NCBI GenBank assembly: GCA_029862005.1
Contig: JAOTYD010000012.1
Location: forward strand, 1 to 64,000
Source of the DNA: Gammaproteobacteria bacterium
Lineage (GTDB): Bacteria; Pseudomonadota; Gammaproteobacteria; GCA-001735895
Length of the DNA: 64,000 bases
Direction of reading: 5' to 3'
Position numbers and translations under genes: made by a program. Below are positions 27,309 through 37,240 of this stretch, one piece after another. A model generated the notes under the pieces. The model was not told the origin of the DNA. It saw only the letters and a list, made by a program, of their open reading frames with translations, and ran no database searches. How positions within the stretch are numbered: position 1 is the first letter of the stretch; each line of letters starts with the position of its first letter.

Positions 27309-28036
27309 ACCACCATGCCGTAGGCCATGACGAAAATCATCGGCGTCAACGATGCAAACGCGATCAGGCCGAAACCATCGACCATCGGGTTGCGCCCCTT
27401 GATTGAGCTTGCGAGCCCAACCCCCAGCGCGGTTACCAGGGGTACCGTGATCGTCGACGTGGTAACGCCGCCGGAGTCATAGGCGATGCCGATTATTTCT
27501 TTAGGTGCGAAAAACGTCATGATGACGACCCCGGTGTAGCCAACCACGATCAGGTACTGAATCGGCCAGCCCTTGATGATTCGAAAAACGCCAATCACGA
27601 TCGCAAAACCGACCGAGAGCGCAACCGTTAAGCGCAGGCCCGTTGCATAGGAAGCCATGGATTTTTCGCTGGCTTCGATCATGCCGCCAGTAGCCGCAAT
27701 CTTTGCGGCCTCGCCGGCTACCGCGATCAGCGCCGGTTCGGCAACCGTGGTACCGAATCCGAGTGCAAAAGCGAAACTTAATAACCAGAACAGGCTACCC
27801 TTGCTGGCGAACTCGAAGGCCATGGTTTCACCGATCGGGAACAGACCCATGTTGAGCCCCTGCACAAACAGGGTTAAGCCGATGACTACAAAAACAACTC
27901 CGAGGACTATTTCGCCGAAATTCGGAATCGGTTGTTGTAATACCGCAAACTGAAAAAAGCCGATCACCAGGATGATCGGCAGCAAATCGCGCAAACTGTC
28001 AAGCAGTGCGTTTAGTATCGACCTCAGTAATTTCAT
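27305..28036 (-). CDS. DUF1538 membrane protein A (putative transporter half)
   Basis: 243 residues, about six to seven membrane segments, first gene of the four-gene operon. Motifs parallel protein [53 protein letters not shown]. Two unequal copies in one operon suggest a heterodimer. The TT-x-AEP and TTST-x-TVP loops look like discontinuous-helix motifs of ion-coupled carriers, but that is inference. It starts 142 bases after the Opp operon, with a terminator between them. Confidence 0.87.
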   Translation of the reverse strand: MKLLRSILNALLDSLRDLLPIILVIGFFQFAVLQQPIPNFGEIVLGVVFVVIGLTLFVQGLNMGLFPIGETMAFEFASKGSLFWLLSFAFALGFGTTVAEPALIAVAGEAAKIAATGGMIEASEKSMASYATGLRLTVALSVGFAIVIGVFRIIKGWPIQYLIVVGYTGVVIMTFFAPKEIIGIAYDSGGVTTSTITVPLVTALGVGLASSIKGRNPMVDGFGLIAFASLTPMIFVMAYGMVV

Positions 28037-28106
28037 TTAAGCCCGTCTATGAAAGGCCCGATGGTTCACTATATCAGGACCTCGGACATAGACCCATGCT
28101 CGAGTC

Positions 28107-28133
28107 AAAAAAAAAGCCCACCTAAAGGTGGGC
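28107..28133 (-). terminator. Terminator of the Opp-type operon
   Basis: Reading the minus strand, GCCCACC-TTTA-GGTGGGC is followed by nine T's. It closes the leftward transcript ending with the ATPase gene (stop at 28178), and stands before the DUF1538 operon. Confidence 0.85.
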
Positions 28134-28177
28134 ATGATAAAGTGAGCGCCTGACCCGGTCAGTTGATCGGCACGGAT

Positions 28178-29827
28178 TCAGGGTTGATTAACCTCGGTAT
28201 TGCTATCGACACCACGCTCTTCGAGCAGGGTTGTCAACCAGTCCGGGTCCATTTCCGGTACCGAGGACAGCAACAGGTCGGTGTACGGGTGATGTGGTGG
28301 CGTGAACATTTCATCTTTCGGCCCCTGTTCGACCACCTTGCCATACTGCATGACCACGACTTCATCGGCAATAGAACGCACTGTTGCGAGATCGTGGGTG
28401 ATGAACATGTAGGCGAGGTTCATTTCTTTTTGCAGCTTGTCGAGGAGGCGTAGAATACCTTCCGCCACTAGTTGGTCCAATGCACTGGTCACCTCGTCGC
28501 AGATGATGAACGTGGGTTCTGCCGCGAGGGAACGGGCTATGCCGATACGCTGTTTCTGGCCGCCGGAGAGCTCCGGTGGATAGCGGTTGTAGTACAGCGA
28601 AGGATCCATTTCGATTAAATCCAGTATTTCGTCAACGCGATTTTTAAGCTCCGGTCCATGCAGGCCACTGTAAAAAGCAGCGGGGCGTCCAATGATCTCG
28701 CTGATTTTAACTTTTGGATTGAGCGCGGTATCCGCCATTTGATAAATCATTTGCGCCTGGCGCAGCTGATCCTTGGTGCGATCCCGGTAATCTGGTGGCA
28801 GCGGCGTACCCTGGAATAAAACTTCTCCCTTGGTCGGCGGTAACAAACCGGTGATGCATCGGGCCGTGGTCGATTTGCCCGAACCTGACTCACCCACTAC
28901 CGCAACCGTCATTCCGGAATAGATATCGAACGATACATCTTCCAGCACGGGTGTATCTCCGTAAGCTGCGTCAACATGCTGTACCGAAATCAGTGGAACC
29001 GTGTCAGCGGGGCGTGGCACCTGATCCTTTTTAAAATCACGCACCGCCCACAGCGACTTGGTGTAGTCATCCTGGGGATTTTCCAGCATGGTCCTGGTAT
29101 CGGCTTCCTCAACCTCGTCTCCCTTGAGCAGCACTTTAATGACATCAGCCATCTGCGCCACGACCGCCAGGTCATGGGTAATGTATATGGCCGCGGTATT
29201 AAACTGATCAACGATATCGCGAATCGCCGACAATACTTCGATCTGGGTTGTGACATCGAGTGCAGTCGTCGGCTCGTCAAAGATGATCAGGTCGGGTCGA
29301 CAGGCCATCGCCATTGCCGTCATCGCGCGCTGTAACTGCCCGCCCGATACCTGGTGTGGATAACGAAAACCGATTTCCCTGGGGTTGGGCAAACGCAAAC
29401 GCTCATATAGCTCCATTGCGTCTTCCTGGCTTTCCAGACGTTTCTGTATCCGATACTGTAACGGTGCCTCGGTATGTTGGTCGATCAATTTATGCGCCGG
29501 GTTGAATGAGGCGGCAGCCGATTGCGCGACATAGGCAATGCGTGCACCCCGTAAAGACTGAAGATCTGATGCCGGGGTTGTGGTCAGCTCCAGGCCATCG
29601 AATTCGATCGAAGAGCCTTCCGATATACGACAACCATCACGGGTAAATCCCATCGCTGCCAGTCCAATCGTCGATTTTCCGGCACCCGACTCACCGATCA
29701 AACCCATGACCTCACCACGGTGCAGCGTCAGGTCAATACCATGCACGATTTCGATCCAGTGTTCGTCGGAGTACCCTTCGATACGTAGATTCTTAATATT
29801 GAGCAGTATGCTTTTATCTTGACTCAT
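28178..29827 (-). CDS. Fused dipeptide-type ABC transporter ATPase (DppD-DppF in one chain)
   Basis: 549 residues with two nucleotide-binding domains. First: Walker [10 protein letters not shown] (45-53), signature VSGGQ (160-164), Walker [13 protein letters not shown]. Second: Walker [10 protein letters not shown] (312-320), then [16 protein letters not shown] and [13 protein letters not shown]-terminal [20 protein letters not shown] is the Opp/Dpp oligopeptide-transporter C-terminus type, here matching the HPYT motif. Energises import with the two permeases and the binding protein of the same operon. The last gene of the operon, 5 bases after the permease gene. Confidence 0.92.
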   Translation of the reverse strand: MSQDKSILLNIKNLRIEGYSDEHWIEIVHGIDLTLHRGEVMGLIGESGAGKSTIGLAAMGFTRDGCRISEGSSIEFDGLELTTTPASDLQSLRGARIAYVAQSAAASFNPAHKLIDQHTEAPLQYRIQKRLESQEDAMELYERLRLPNPREIGFRYPHQVSGGQLQRAMTAMAMACRPDLIIFDEPTTALDVTTQIEVLSAIRDIVDQFNTAAIYITHDLAVVAQMADVIKVLLKGDEVEEADTRTMLENPQDDYTKSLWAVRDFKKDQVPRPADTVPLISVQHVDAAYGDTPVLEDVSFDIYSGMTVAVVGESGSGKSTTARCITGLLPPTKGEVLFQGTPLPPDYRDRTKDQLRQAQMIYQMADTALNPKVKISEIIGRPAAFYSGLHGPELKNRVDEILDLIEMDPSLYYNRYPPELSGGQKQRIGIARSLAAEPTFIICDEVTSALDQLVAEGILRLLDKLQKEMNLAYMFITHDLATVRSIADEVVVMQYGKVVEQGPKDEMFTPPHHPYTDLLLSSVPEMDPDWLTTLLEERGVDSNTEVNQP

Positions 29828-29832
29828 TTCGA

Positions 29833-30894
29833 TTACTCCTTCAGACCGGACGAGCGGTAAAGCATCCAGTCGACAACAAAGTTAACGGCTACCGTCAGCA
29901 GCGCGATTGCTGCTGCTGGTATCAGCGGGGTTATCTCCCCAAAGGAAATCAGGGTTGCGTTTTCGCGCACCATCGAGCCCCAGTCCGCGGTCGGCGGCTG
30001 AATGCCGAGGCCGAGGAAGGACAGGCCTGCTACCAGTAGAAATACGAAACAGAATTCGAGGCCGAACTCGGCGATCAACGGTGCTGTCGAGTTCGGTAGT
30101 ATCTCTTTGCGAATCAAATACCAGGTGCCTTCGCCCCTCAGCTTGGCAGCTTCAATATAATCCATGACCACGACATTTCCGCCGACCGATCGTGCCAGCC
30201 TGAATACACGCGGAGCGTAAATGATCGCGATAACGATTATCAGGGTAACGGTATTGGTACCGAAAATACTGAGCAGCAGCAGAGAGAATATCAGCGATGG
30301 GATCGACATGATGACATCCACGACCCGCCCCAGAAACTGGTCGAGTTTGCCGCCCTTGGTGGCCGCATACAAACCCGCGGTAGCCCCCATGGCAAATGCC
30401 AGGATTGTAGCCAGTAGTGCCAGGCCGACCGTATTCCGGGCCCCGTAGATGATGCGGCTGAACATATCGCGCCCGAGCTGATCGGCACCCAGCAGCATAT
30501 TTTCATCGGCCGGTGCGAACGCGGATGAAATCACTTCGGCCTCACCGTAGGGTGCAATAATAGGCGCAAATATGCCTGATATCGCATAGGTGAAAATCAC
30601 GAATAATCCGAATCCGGCAGTTAGCGGTGCGGTGCGCATCTCCTTGGCGAAGTCCTCAGGTAGCAGAATAATCAGGAATTCACGGAAGGAGTAAGATACG
30701 CCCGCCGAAAAAGCAATTAATCCGGCAAGTATGGTTACGCTCCACAGCATCGCTTCGCCGCCAACGATACCCATGACAAAAGATACCAGGGTCAGCGAAA
30801 ATAACAGAATGAACATAGTGCGCTTTTGATAAAAAGCGGCCAGCGTGGAAGCACCGATGACCAGGGCGTAAAAACCAATAATAAAATAATTCAT
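29833..30894 (-). CDS. Dipeptide/oligopeptide-type ABC permease (DppC-like)
   Basis: 353 residues. An extended N-terminus with three hydrophobic segments precedes the usual DppC core, which begins near FAKEMRTAPLTAGFGLFVIFTYAISGIFAPIIAPYGEAE and LLGADQLGRDMFSRIIYGARNTVGLALLA. The EAA loop reads YIEAAKLRGEGTWYLIRKEILPN. The ~100-residue extra N-terminal membrane part is longer than E. coli DppC (300). Pairs with the permease at 30905. Confidence 0.9.
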   Translation of the reverse strand: MNYFIIGFYALVIGASTLAAFYQKRTMFILLFSLTLVSFVMGIVGGEAMLWSVTILAGLIAFSAGVSYSFREFLIILLPEDFAKEMRTAPLTAGFGLFVIFTYAISGIFAPIIAPYGEAEVISSAFAPADENMLLGADQLGRDMFSRIIYGARNTVGLALLATILAFAMGATAGLYAATKGGKLDQFLGRVVDVIMSIPSLIFSLLLLSIFGTNTVTLIIVIAIIYAPRVFRLARSVGGNVVVMDYIEAAKLRGEGTWYLIRKEILPNSTAPLIAEFGLEFCFVFLLVAGLSFLGLGIQPPTADWGSMVRENATLISFGEITPLIPAAAIALLTVAVNFVVDWMLYRSSGLKE

Positions 30895-30904
30895 GATTCA
30901 GCCC

Positions 30905-31861
30905 TCACTTCGGATGACGCAAACGCGGGTTGGTCAGAATCGACCCCACGTCGGCGGCCAGGTTTAACAGGATGAAGGTTGCCGCGAAGATCAGGCAGCA
31001 GGCCTGCACTACCGGGAAATCCCGCTTGGTGACGGCGTCAACCAGCAATTGCCCGATGCCGGGATAAACGAATACCACTTCAACCAGAACCACCCCGGTG
31101 ACCAGGTAGGCGAGGTTCAAAGCGATGACGTTGATGACCGGCGCCCATGCATTTGGCAGCGTGTGCTTGACGATGACCTTCCATGCCGGCACACCTTTGA
31201 GGCGCGCCATTTCAACATAGGGCGATGCCAGTAGGTTGATGATCGAGGCCCGGGTCATGCGCATCATGTGGGCTACCACGACCAAAACCATCGTCAGCGC
31301 GGGCAGGAAGGTCCGATCGAGCCTATCGATTAAAGTCATGCCATCGTCTAACTTCGCGATTGCCGGGAAATACTCGCCCTTGACGGCAAGAAATAGAATC
31401 AGAATATAGCCCAGGAAAAACTCTGGAGACGAAATCGACGTCAGGGTAACCACATTGGCAACCCGGTCGAAAACCGAGTTCCTGAACAATGCCACCAGCA
31501 CACCCAGGAAAATAGCGACTGGAACCGCTATGATAGCGGCATATAATGCGAGGAAAAGAGTATTGATAAAACGAGCGCTGATCGTTGCCGTAACTGGTTG
31601 TTGCGATACCAGCGACACGCCGAAATCCCCCGTTACGGCATTACCCAGCCACTCGACGTAGCGGATCGGTGCCGCGCGGTCGAGCCCGAGCTGCTCGCGA
31701 AAAGCAGCAAGGTTTTCCGGGGTAGCTCCCTGTCCCAGCACCGCCTGGGCGATGTCGCCGGGCAACAGTTCTACCGCACCGAATATAATGATTGATATGA
31801 CCAGGAGTGTTACCAAACCCAGGCCGAGTCGTTTTGAAACAATGGATAATATGTCGCCCAT
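30905..31861 (-). CDS. Dipeptide/oligopeptide-type ABC permease (DppB-like)
   Basis: 318 residues from the ATG at 31861, after a GGGGG-containing site. DppB pattern: RLGLGLVTLLVISIIIFGAVELLPGDIAQAVLGQGATPE, FRE(QLGLDR)AAPIRYVEWLGNAVTGDFGVSL, EAA loop YVEMARLKGVPAWKVIVKHTLPNAW, and C-terminal VEVVFVYPGIGQLLVDAV. Six membrane segments. An 11-base gap separates it from the DppC-like gene. Confidence 0.92.
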   Translation of the reverse strand: MGDILSIVSKRLGLGLVTLLVISIIIFGAVELLPGDIAQAVLGQGATPENLAAFREQLGLDRAAPIRYVEWLGNAVTGDFGVSLVSQQPVTATISARFINTLFLALYAAIIAVPVAIFLGVLVALFRNSVFDRVANVVTLTSISSPEFFLGYILILFLAVKGEYFPAIAKLDDGMTLIDRLDRTFLPALTMVLVVVAHMMRMTRASIINLLASPYVEMARLKGVPAWKVIVKHTLPNAWAPVINVIALNLAYLVTGVVLVEVVFVYPGIGQLLVDAVTKRDFPVVQACCLIFAATFILLNLAADVGSILTNPRLRHPK

Positions 31862-32007
31862 AGAGCTATTCCCCCTTAAAGTGACCTCAAACTTCTGAAG
31901 CACCTTAGATTTATTATTAAGCTTACCTGGGCCCTCCGGCAATGCCGGGGACCCAGATTCACCTATGCCATCTAGTTGTCCCTAATTAACCAACACCGGG
32001 GTAGATA

Positions 32008-33612
32008 TCAGGCAAACCACCAGCGATGTGATCCGCGACCACCATCGAGCTCCCATGCAGATGCGAGGTTGGGTCCGTGTTGTACCTTTTTGTTTCGCGC
32101 ATAGACAAAGTTGGCGAAAAATGGGATCACGGTGCCACCGTCATCGCTCGCGATCTGGCACATTTCGCGATACTGCGCGGCGCGTTTGGTGTCATCAAGC
32201 TCTGCCTTAGCCTGCAGTAACAACTCGTTAAACCGTTTATTCTGCCAGTGCGCCTCGTTCCATGGGGCGTCGTCCTTGTAGGCCAGGGTAAACATCTGGT
32301 CGGGAGTCGGGCGAGCACCCCATTTGACGAATACCCAGGGTTTTTTCAGCCAGACATCCGACCAGTAGCCGTCGTTCGCCTCGCGTACGACATTGATATT
32401 GATGCCGGCCTTTTTGGCATGTTCGCTGTAAAGCACACACATGTCCACGGCGCCCGGTAAGATACTGTCCGCGGCAGACAAGTCCACATTGAGCGAGCTA
32501 TGTCCTGCCTTTTTAAGGTGAAACTTCGCCTTGTCGAGATCATAAGGCCGTTGCGGGATATCAGTCGGCGCGTACGGCATGGCGGGAGACACATGGTAGT
32601 CATTGCCTATCGTTGCCGTGCCAAACATGATTTTCTCGACGATGTCCTTGCGATCGATCGCATATTTAAGTGCCAGCCTGACATCGACATTGTCAAAGGG
32701 CGCGACGTCGCAAAACATCGGCAGTGTAATGGCCGAGCCGCTGGGCACGTTTTCGACGATGAGATTCTTGTTACGCGCCATCAAGGCCATGGTTTTCAGA
32801 TCGACCGAGGTGATCGCATCGACATCACCGGTAATCAATGCGGTCTGGCGTGCGTTTGGATCGTTGAGTCCGATAAATTCGATTTCATCGAAGTACGCGC
32901 CTTCACGATGCCAGCCGTCATGCCGTACCAGCTTGGTGCCGATGCCCGGTTTATGCTCGGTAATTTTATAAGGACCAGCACCTATTTCACCTTGCCATGC
33001 CAGTGTGCCATCGGCATTGGCGGGACAAATAGCGAGGTGGTAGTCAGTCATTACAAAGGGTAGATCAGCAAATCCCTGGTTAAGCTCGATGACGATGGTA
33101 TGGTCGCCTTTCGCCTTGATATCGGTGACCGACGATAACAGGGCCGCTGCTGCCGAAGTTGAATTTTCACCGCGGTGGTGATTCAGCGATGCAATGGCGT
33201 CTTTGGAGGTAAACTTCTTGCCATTGTGAAAAGTGGCATTCTTGTTCAGCTCGAAAGTCCAGACCTTTGCATCGGGTGTCGCACTCCAGGAATCCGCCAT
33301 ATCCGGACCAAGTCCGTTTTCGGGCGTAATTTCGGTCAGGTAACTGCGGTGGGTATGCGCGAGTTGTATCATGCCGACGCTTAAATAGGTACCTGGATCG
33401 AAGGTGTCGGACGTATTCACATCATGTGCGCCAATTCGGAACTTGCCGCCTCTTTTCGGGGTAGCCGCTGCAACCTCGCTGGTCCAGAGTCCGGATGCCA
33501 GGGGTATCGTCATACCCGCCGCCACGGCGAAACGCATGAAGTCACGACGACCCAGCTTGCCGCTTTTTGCGTCCGCGGTCAGCAACTCTTTGAAATCTTT
33601 TTTAGTGCTCAT
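32008..33612 (-). CDS. ABC solute-binding protein, family 5, Tat-exported
   Basis: 534 residues; ATG at 33612 with GAGGAGAG upstream. Twin-arginine signal (LGRRDFMRFAVAAG), cleavage near EVAAATPKRGG. SBP_bac_5 body: MADSWSATPDAKVWTFELNKNATFHNGKKFTSKD, later FDNVDVRLALKYAIDRKDIV, end WELDGGRGSHRWWFA. First gene of the Opp-type operon: binding protein, DppB, DppC, fused ATPase. The orphan at 4344 is its paralogue. Tat export suggests the protein folds in the cytoplasm, as in other family-5 members of marine bacteria. Ligand not clear. Confidence 0.9.
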   Translation of the reverse strand: MSTKKDFKELLTADAKSGKLGRRDFMRFAVAAGMTIPLASGLWTSEVAAATPKRGGKFRIGAHDVNTSDTFDPGTYLSVGMIQLAHTHRSYLTEITPENGLGPDMADSWSATPDAKVWTFELNKNATFHNGKKFTSKDAIASLNHHRGENSTSAAAALLSSVTDIKAKGDHTIVIELNQGFADLPFVMTDYHLAICPANADGTLAWQGEIGAGPYKITEHKPGIGTKLVRHDGWHREGAYFDEIEFIGLNDPNARQTALITGDVDAITSVDLKTMALMARNKNLIVENVPSGSAITLPMFCDVAPFDNVDVRLALKYAIDRKDIVEKIMFGTATIGNDYHVSPAMPYAPTDIPQRPYDLDKAKFHLKKAGHSSLNVDLSAADSILPGAVDMCVLYSEHAKKAGININVVREANDGYWSDVWLKKPWVFVKWGARPTPDQMFTLAYKDDAPWNEAHWQNKRFNELLLQAKAELDDTKRAAQYREMCQIASDDGGTVIPFFANFVYARNKKVQHGPNLASAWELDGGRGSHRWWFA

Positions 33613-33810
33613 TGAACATCTCTCCTCGGTTTTACTTTAACTAGTTTTTATAAAATTATAATTATGCAAACAAAATATGTTTACATTTATTAAGGTTATT
33701 ACAGAAGGGATATTACCTGATTGTTACCAAAGTTTCGAGTCCTTAGGTTTGATCCCTGCTGAACCCCGGCTTTTCGCTTAAGATCCGTGGATTTAGGGTG
33801 GCAGGAGAGG

Positions 33811-34965
33811 TTAGCGAATAATCAGGGTTTCGGGGGTACGGTGTGTCAGATTTTCCGCGCCTTTCTCGGTCAGCAGTACGGTGTTGGAAATGAAATAATC
33901 GACGACATCGGTGTTGGTGAACCACGAATGCGCATGAAAGGTCATGCCGGTTTTAAGTTCTCTGGTACTGCCGGGTTGCAGGCTGGTCACCATGCTGCCA
34001 CCGGTCCAACTCGGTGGAAAACCGATGCTGACCATGTAACCGCAATGATGTCGATGGTAGTCCTTGAGGCCAGCGCTGTCGGCGACATCTTTCCAGGCCT
34101 GGTAGACCTGTCCGGCAGTAGCTCCGGGTTTGAGCGCATCACAGATGGCCTGCATTCCCCGTATGGCAAGCTCTGCCGATCGCTCAGCACCTGGCGGTGC
34201 CGATCCCACGTAAACCAGGCGTCCCATCGGCGCCTGGTACTTACGGTAGGCCCCGCCGACCTCGAGGAATACGGCGTCGCCATTGTGAAAAACATCACCG
34301 CGCCAGGTCGTGTGTTCTTCGCCAAGACGGGTAGTCGGCCGAATAAACGGACCAAAACCAGGATATTCACTACCTGCCAGGATCATGGCTCGATTACATT
34401 CGGCGGCGACTTCATAGTCACTGGCGCCATCCCGAATCGCGTCGATTGCGGCCAGGGTTCCGGCATCCGCCGCCGCGGCTGATTTGCGGGTGTATTCCTG
34501 CTCCAGCGGCGATTTGACCAGGCGCAGGTTGTCGACAATTCCGGATCCATCTGACCACTCTGCTCCGGGGACAGCTGCGAGAATCAATTCGTATATGCGC
34601 GGCGTCATGAAAAGACTGCGTTTTTCGATGCCAAGCTTTTCCCTGGATAATCCCCGATCGGTCAGTATTTTCAGCACGTAGTCCGACAATTCTTCAGTAT
34701 CGCCATGACCGTAAAAGTCGGCATTGTCGACCTGGTTTTCGATCGTGATGCGCTCCATCGCCCGGCAGGCCAGCGCCATGCGACCTTCAGCAGGCACGAC
34801 CAGTACATGGCAGGCGAAGAAGCCCCAGTGATCGAGGCCCGTCAGGTAGTAGATATTTTCAGGTACCGAAACCACGAGTGCATCGAGGCCGCGCTCTTGC
34901 ATGATGCGCCTGACTTCGGCCAGTCTCTGATTAAGTTCGGTTTCGGGGAATACATTGTGATCCAT
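33811..34965 (-). CDS. M24-family protein, ectoine hydrolase (DoeA)-like
   Basis: 384 residues. Creatinase N-domain (RMQERGLDALVVSVPENIYYLTGLDHWGF-type block) and pita-bread C-domain. The core reads GDAVFLEVGGAYRKYQAPMGRLVYVG and YMVSIGFPPSWTGG…GMTFHAHSW, which is very near my memory of Halomonas DoeA (ectoine hydrolase). The two Asp metal ligands of true Xaa-Pro peptidases are absent, which is also a feature of DoeA and creatinase. So it probably hydrolyses a cyclic amide or C-N bond, not peptides. Lies 198 bases upstream of the Opp-type operon. Confidence 0.75.
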   Translation of the reverse strand: MDHNVFPETELNQRLAEVRRIMQERGLDALVVSVPENIYYLTGLDHWGFFACHVLVVPAEGRMALACRAMERITIENQVDNADFYGHGDTEELSDYVLKILTDRGLSREKLGIEKRSLFMTPRIYELILAAVPGAEWSDGSGIVDNLRLVKSPLEQEYTRKSAAAADAGTLAAIDAIRDGASDYEVAAECNRAMILAGSEYPGFGPFIRPTTRLGEEHTTWRGDVFHNGDAVFLEVGGAYRKYQAPMGRLVYVGSAPPGAERSAELAIRGMQAICDALKPGATAGQVYQAWKDVADSAGLKDYHRHHCGYMVSIGFPPSWTGGSMVTSLQPGSTRELKTGMTFHAHSWFTNTDVVDYFISNTVLLTEKGAENLTHRTPETLIIR

Positions 34966-35083
34966 ACGCTTTGTGCTTTATTGGAACCTTTGTCGACAGC
35001 ATATCGAGAGCGAGTCATTTGCCCAAGCGAAATTCACGTTGCCGATGAAATTCCTGGCGAATGGTCAACGATAGGGATTAGCT

Positions 35084-35995
35084 TTATTCCGCGGCGACGA
35101 GCTGACTGGTCAAATTATAGCGATTTAGGAAACCGATGGCTTTGTCTTCTGCATCACCACCGAACAGGAACATGGACATATGACCGCGCCAGCGATGCAG
35201 ATAGAGTTCGGCGTCGACATCGGACGCACGCAGGGCCTCGTAATAGTCGCTCGCCTGGTCTTCGCTCACCAGATTATCGAGCTTGCCATGGTAGAGAAAA
35301 ACAGGCGGATCGTCGCTGGAAATGTGGAAGGCCGGTGATGCTTCGGCGTAACGTTCGGGCATTTCATCGCGGTCGCCACCCATGAAGCGAATCACTATCG
35401 GGCTGCCGGTGTATTTGCGCAGATCCGCAGGGATACCACCCGCCACTACGGACCGGATAGCCGGCAAAGGTTTGGCGTCCGCTGCCAGCGGATCACCGTG
35501 ATCAATAGCGCCGATCAGGGCAGCAAGATGGGCGCCGGACGAGTAACCCCAGGTATTGACGCGCTCGAGGTCGAGACGGTATCGATTCGCATTTCCAGCG
35601 ATCCACGACAAGGCCTGTTGCAGGTCGTGAACTTGTGCCGGATAGGTATATTGCGGGGCAAAACGGTAGTTCACATTGATCACCGCATAACCCTGGCGCA
35701 CCAGTTTACAACTGATACCGGCCATATCATCACGGCTGCGGTTTGCCCAACCGCCCCCATGGATCATCAGCACAACCGGTCGCAGCCCTCGTTTTTGTGG
35801 CAGGTACAGGTCGGCGTGGAGCGGCTTTGGCCAGACAGCGTTGGTATAGACGATATTTTCGATCTTGCGATCGAGGGTAAAGGTAACGTCAGCCGATGAT
35901 TCGCCGGGCTGACCGTTAATGTAGGTGTAACAACCGGATAAAGCAGCGACAGCGAGTAGAATGACGGCGGGTATGAACGGTGGATTATTTAACAT
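35084..35995 (-). CDS. Alpha/beta-hydrolase lipoprotein (esterase)
   Basis: 303 residues. Signal with a lipobox ending LSGC near residue 22. Hormone-sensitive-lipase-like oxyanion motif HGGGWANRS, nucleophile Ser in GYSSGAHLA, an Asp in YHGKLDNLVSE, and His in RWRGHMSMF. An outer-membrane or periplasmic esterase or acylhydrolase. Substrate unknown. It stands by itself, 118 bases upstream of the DoeA-like gene on the same strand. Confidence 0.85.
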   Translation of the reverse strand: MLNNPPFIPAVILLAVAALSGCYTYINGQPGESSADVTFTLDRKIENIVYTNAVWPKPLHADLYLPQKRGLRPVVLMIHGGGWANRSRDDMAGISCKLVRQGYAVINVNYRFAPQYTYPAQVHDLQQALSWIAGNANRYRLDLERVNTWGYSSGAHLAALIGAIDHGDPLAADAKPLPAIRSVVAGGIPADLRKYTGSPIVIRFMGGDRDEMPERYAEASPAFHISSDDPPVFLYHGKLDNLVSEDQASDYYEALRASDVDAELYLHRWRGHMSMFLFGGDAEDKAIGFLNRYNLTSQLVAAE

Positions 35996-36114
35996 GTCCT
36001 GGGGCTCAAGGTCGGGTATTGGATCATTTCATACCAATGGCTACGCACCCGAGTGCTAACTGGATCAATCCCGGTATAGCGAAATAGTTCATATGCCTGA
36101 GAAAAATCAGGTAT

Positions 36115-37071
36115 TTATGAAAACCGTTTGCCGGTTGCCGTGACACGTTCGCGCCATGCGGTAATGACACCGGCGGACCCGATCAGGATCATGCCGATGA
36201 TTGACTGGCCGGTCGGCCATTGATCGAAGATCGCGCGACTCCAGAACGCGGCGAAAATCAGGTAACTGAAATCTATCGGCGCAAGCCAGCTTGCGTCCGC
36301 GGTCTGGTAGGCCCGACTGAGGCAGATGTTGCCGGTCAGGTTGAGTACCGATGCGAATAACGCAAATCCCACAATCAGCACGGTAAGTTCGGGCCAGCCG
36401 ATAGCGACAAACGGTATACTGGCGCGAATTTCCGCAGATAAAGGGAATATCGACAACAACAGAATACCGAGTATGCCGGAAAAAATAAAAGCAACACCCA
36501 CCGCGAATGCTAGCGCCAGCGTGCTTTCCTGGCGGCAGGCTTTACGCAGCGTCAATATATTCGTGGCATAGAAAAAACCGGCCACGATGGGAAGGATCTG
36601 AACCGCCGAAAAGTCCGCATCCCAGGGACTGAGTATCACAGCGGCACCGATTGCACCGATCAGTAGTGCCGCCGTGCGCCAGGGACCCACGGTTTCACCC
36701 AGGATCGGCCCCGCCAGCAGTGATACGAACAGGGGGTAGGTATAAAGCCCTGCCGCCATCTGTGGCACTGTCAGGGAGGGCGCGCCGGCGAAGAAAAAGA
36801 ACATACAAACCGTTAAAAATACAGCGCGCAGATAGACCGGGCGCCAATTTCTGGGAATGATGAGGCCGAGGCTACCGCTTGCCATCGCCAGAATTAGGAT
36901 GAAACTGAGATTGCCAATCGAGCGCAGGGTTTGAAACTGCCAGAACGAAGTGTCCGACGACATTAGTTTGATCAGAGAATCCTGCAGTGCGAGCGCAAAC
37001 ACACCCAGCAATAGCAGGGCGAGTGCGACCACTGGCCGGTCGCCTTGAGGCTGTTCAAACAGGCTTTTCAT
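36115..37071 (-). CDS. DMT/EamA family transporter
   Basis: 318 residues from the ATG at 37071; an in-frame TTG at 37110 would add 13 residues, and neither has a convincing ribosome site. Ten hydrophobic segments in two EamA repeats (LLLLGVFALALQDSLIKLMS…; VLTVLIVGFALFASVLNLTGN…). Metabolite export is usual for the family. Substrate unknown. A second EamA protein is at 53363-54292. Confidence 0.82.
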   Translation of the reverse strand: MKSLFEQPQGDRPVVALALLLLGVFALALQDSLIKLMSSDTSFWQFQTLRSIGNLSFILILAMASGSLGLIIPRNWRPVYLRAVFLTVCMFFFFAGAPSLTVPQMAAGLYTYPLFVSLLAGPILGETVGPWRTAALLIGAIGAAVILSPWDADFSAVQILPIVAGFFYATNILTLRKACRQESTLALAFAVGVAFIFSGILGILLLSIFPLSAEIRASIPFVAIGWPELTVLIVGFALFASVLNLTGNICLSRAYQTADASWLAPIDFSYLIFAAFWSRAIFDQWPTGQSIIGMILIGSAGVITAWRERVTATGKRFS

Positions 37072-37125
37072 TTCAGAATGGGTTGATTTTTTATTTCTGC
37101 CGTATTGCAAGAATGGGGAGTGTAA

Positions 37126-37149
37126 AACAAAAATCTGGCGCGGAGCCAG
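37126..37149 (-). terminator. Terminator candidate behind the antiporter operon
   Basis: On the minus strand, CTGGC-TCCGC-GCCAG is followed by ATTTTTGTTTT. It lies about 90 bases past the antiporter stop and could end the metallophosphatase-antiporter transcript. Three more short hairpins lie just to its right. Confidence 0.65.
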
Positions 37150-37240
37150 TTCGGTGCGAACACCGCCGCGCGATGCATCCGCGGATGCCTGTGACGGGCT
37201 ATAGCCGGGGTATGACTTGGCCAGCTTTGGTCAAAGACTG

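Noticed and set aside
33811-34965. Metal-dependent Xaa-Pro aminopeptidase
   Set aside because: The two Asp ligands of peptidases are missing; DoeA-like sequence fits better.
37135-37206. Mini-ykkC (guanidine-III) riboswitch before a transporter gene
   Set aside because: The loops lack the ACGR motif that the class needs; the hairpins do not match.
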